Below the pieces are notes generated by a model. That model was not told the origin of the DNA. It ran no database searches and saw only the letters and a program-made list of their open reading frames with translations. A stretch of DNA of 5,606 nt, taken from the NCBI GenBank assembly GCA_900543105.1, contig UQQA01000146.1, positions 1-5,606 of the forward strand, given 5' to 3'. The position numbers and the translations under genes were made by a program. Shown here piece after piece: positions 5,176-5,606 of this stretch. The first letter of the stretch is position 1, and each line of letters begins with the position of its first letter. Origin of the DNA: an uncultured Ruminococcus sp. (GTDB lineage Bacteria; Bacillota; Clostridia; Oscillospirales; Ruminococcaceae).

Positions 5176-5198
5176 GGGCGGATATGAAATCCGCATAT
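5176..5198 (-). repeat. TAGGGGCGGAT-type dispersed hairpin, inverted copy
   Basis: Plus-strand CGGGCGGATAT (5175-5185) is the reverse complement of ATATCCGCCCG at 5010-5020, and GCGGAT (5178-5183) pairs with ATCCGC (5189-5194) over a 5-nt loop. The outer stem pairs of copy 1 have decayed. Together the two copies form an inner inverted repeat around the central terminator. Confidence 0.5.
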
Positions 5199-5251
5199 AC
5201 GAAATTCCAAATTTAAATAATTACGCATTAATATAATTCCGTATAAAAATT

Positions 5252-5283
5252 AAAAGAGCCTGCTTATGCGGCAGGCTCTTTTT
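5252..5283 (-). terminator. gap terminator (also works in the talC direction)
   Basis: AAAAGAGCCTGC (5252-5263) and GCAGGCTCTTTT (5271-5282) form a 12-bp stem with a 7-nt loop. Read leftward it begins 18 nt past the gap stop codon and ends in TTTTAATTTTTA, a good intrinsic terminator. Read rightward it ends in TTTTT, so it also acts as a second barrier to readthrough from the pentose cluster. Confidence 0.87.
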
Positions 5284-5301
5284 GAACATTAAGAACTAAA
5301 C

Positions 5302-5606
5302 TTACTTGAGTTCAGCGAAGTACTTGATTGTTCTAACCATCTGAGATGTGTAGGAGTTCTCGTTATCGTACCAAGAAACTACCTGTACTTCAAAGAGGTC
5401 ATCAGCGATCTTAGCTACCATTGTCTGTGTAGCATCGAAGAGAGAACCGTATCTCATACCGATAACGTCGGAAGAAACGATCTGATCCTCGTTGTAGCCG
5501 AAGGACTCGGAAGCAGCAGCCTTCATAGCAGCATTGATGCCTTCCTTAGTAACGTCTGCACCCTTAACAACAGCTGTAAGGATTGTTGTAGAACCTGTAG
5601 GAACAG
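5302..5606 (-). CDS. gap: Glyceraldehyde-3-phosphate dehydrogenase, type I (partial, C-terminal 100 residues)
   Basis: Only the 3' end of the gene is in the window; the reading frame is open to the right edge, so the methionine codon at 5526-5524 is internal and not a start. The product is the cytoplasmic NAD-dependent glycolytic enzyme that oxidises and phosphorylates glyceraldehyde-3-phosphate to 1,3-bisphosphoglycerate. Seen landmarks of the catalytic and C-terminal region are VPTGSTTILTAVVKG at the edge, the helix AAMKAAASESFGY, SSDVIGMRYGSLFDATQT, and the cofactor-side WYDNENSYTSQMVRTIKY ending in FAELK. The stop TAA is at 5304-5302. The catalytic cysteine and the NAD-binding Rossmann domain lie beyond the window. 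It is convergent with talC, with two terminators between them. Codon use is as biased as in xylA (GTT, GCT, AAG, ATC), as expected for a highly expressed glycolytic gene. Confidence 0.95.
   Translation of the reverse strand, partial: VPTGSTTILTAVVKGADVTKEGINAAMKAAASESFGYNEDQIVSSDVIGMRYGSLFDATQTMVAKIADDLFEVQVVSWYDNENSYTSQMVRTIKYFAELK

Larger units (their letters stand above)
4919..5241. mobile_element. MITE-like non-coding element with inverted-repeat ends
   Basis: About 320 bp with complementary ends. The left end has CGGAATTA (4919-4926), then TTAATGCG (4936-4943) continuing to TAATTATTT (4951-4959). The right end has AAATAATTACGCATTAA (5215-5231) and TAATTCCG (5234-5241), the reverse complement of the left with a 7-bp TAATGCG unit present once instead of twice. 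Symmetry continues inward: hairpins GGGCGGAT/ATCCGCCC (4999-5019) and, inverted, GCGGAT/ATCCGC (5178-5194) flank a central terminator. No reading frame of note is inside, and no target-site duplication is obvious. It fills most of the gap between talC and gap. A non-autonomous element or composite of dispersed repeats is inferred; it could also be an old terminator region that gathered repeats. Confidence 0.5.

Noticed and set aside
5302..5526. A separate 74-residue gene starting at the ATG at 5526.
   Set aside because: The same frame continues without a stop to the window edge and encodes clear GAPDH sequence, so this ATG is internal.

Overview
The window is most likely chromosomal DNA from a low-to-moderate GC Gram-positive anaerobe of the Clostridia, and a Ruminococcus-like member of the Oscillospiraceae fits best. 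The evidence is the class II xylose isomerase and FGGY xylulokinase sequences, strong purine-rich ribosome binding sites (GGGAGGAAA, AAGAAAGGA), consensus TTGACA/TAnAAT promoters in AT-rich intergenic DNA, and short dispersed repeats (AATTACGCATTACG; TAGGGGCGGAT hairpins). The clade is inferred from recognising the proteins, not from a search.

Layout. Positions 1-395 hold no confident gene. They contain a consensus promoter firing leftward off the window, with a hairpin-rich transcript start, then a nested palindrome, a tandem repeat, and the rightward xylA promoter with operator-like half-sites. Four genes follow on the + strand: xylA (396-1721), xylB (1793-3316), an AraC-type regulator fused to a compact GGDEF-like domain (3413-4225), and a short-form transaldolase (4258-4905). 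Positions 4906-5301 are non-coding: an inverted-repeat, MITE-like element encloses three hairpins and a very strong bidirectional terminator, followed by a second terminator. The C-terminal 100 residues of glyceraldehyde-3-phosphate dehydrogenase (gap) lie on the - strand and run off the right edge (5302-5606).

How the genes work together. XylA converts D-xylose to D-xylulose, XylB phosphorylates it to xylulose-5-phosphate, and the transaldolase is a step of the non-oxidative pentose phosphate pathway that turns pentose phosphates into glycolytic intermediates. GAPDH is the next glycolytic enzyme but is transcribed convergently and insulated by terminators. No xylose transporter, transketolase or ROK-family XylR is visible. 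A hairpin between xylA and xylB, and palindromes before the regulator, suggest expression is tuned at several points.

The least ordinary items are the AraC-HTH/GGDEF-like fusion inside a pentose operon, the repeat family that appears both upstream of xylA and at both ends of the element downstream of the transaldolase gene, the half-site cluster at the xylA promoter, and the structured transcript start at the left edge. The enzymes themselves are ordinary, and nothing here proves a wholly new system.
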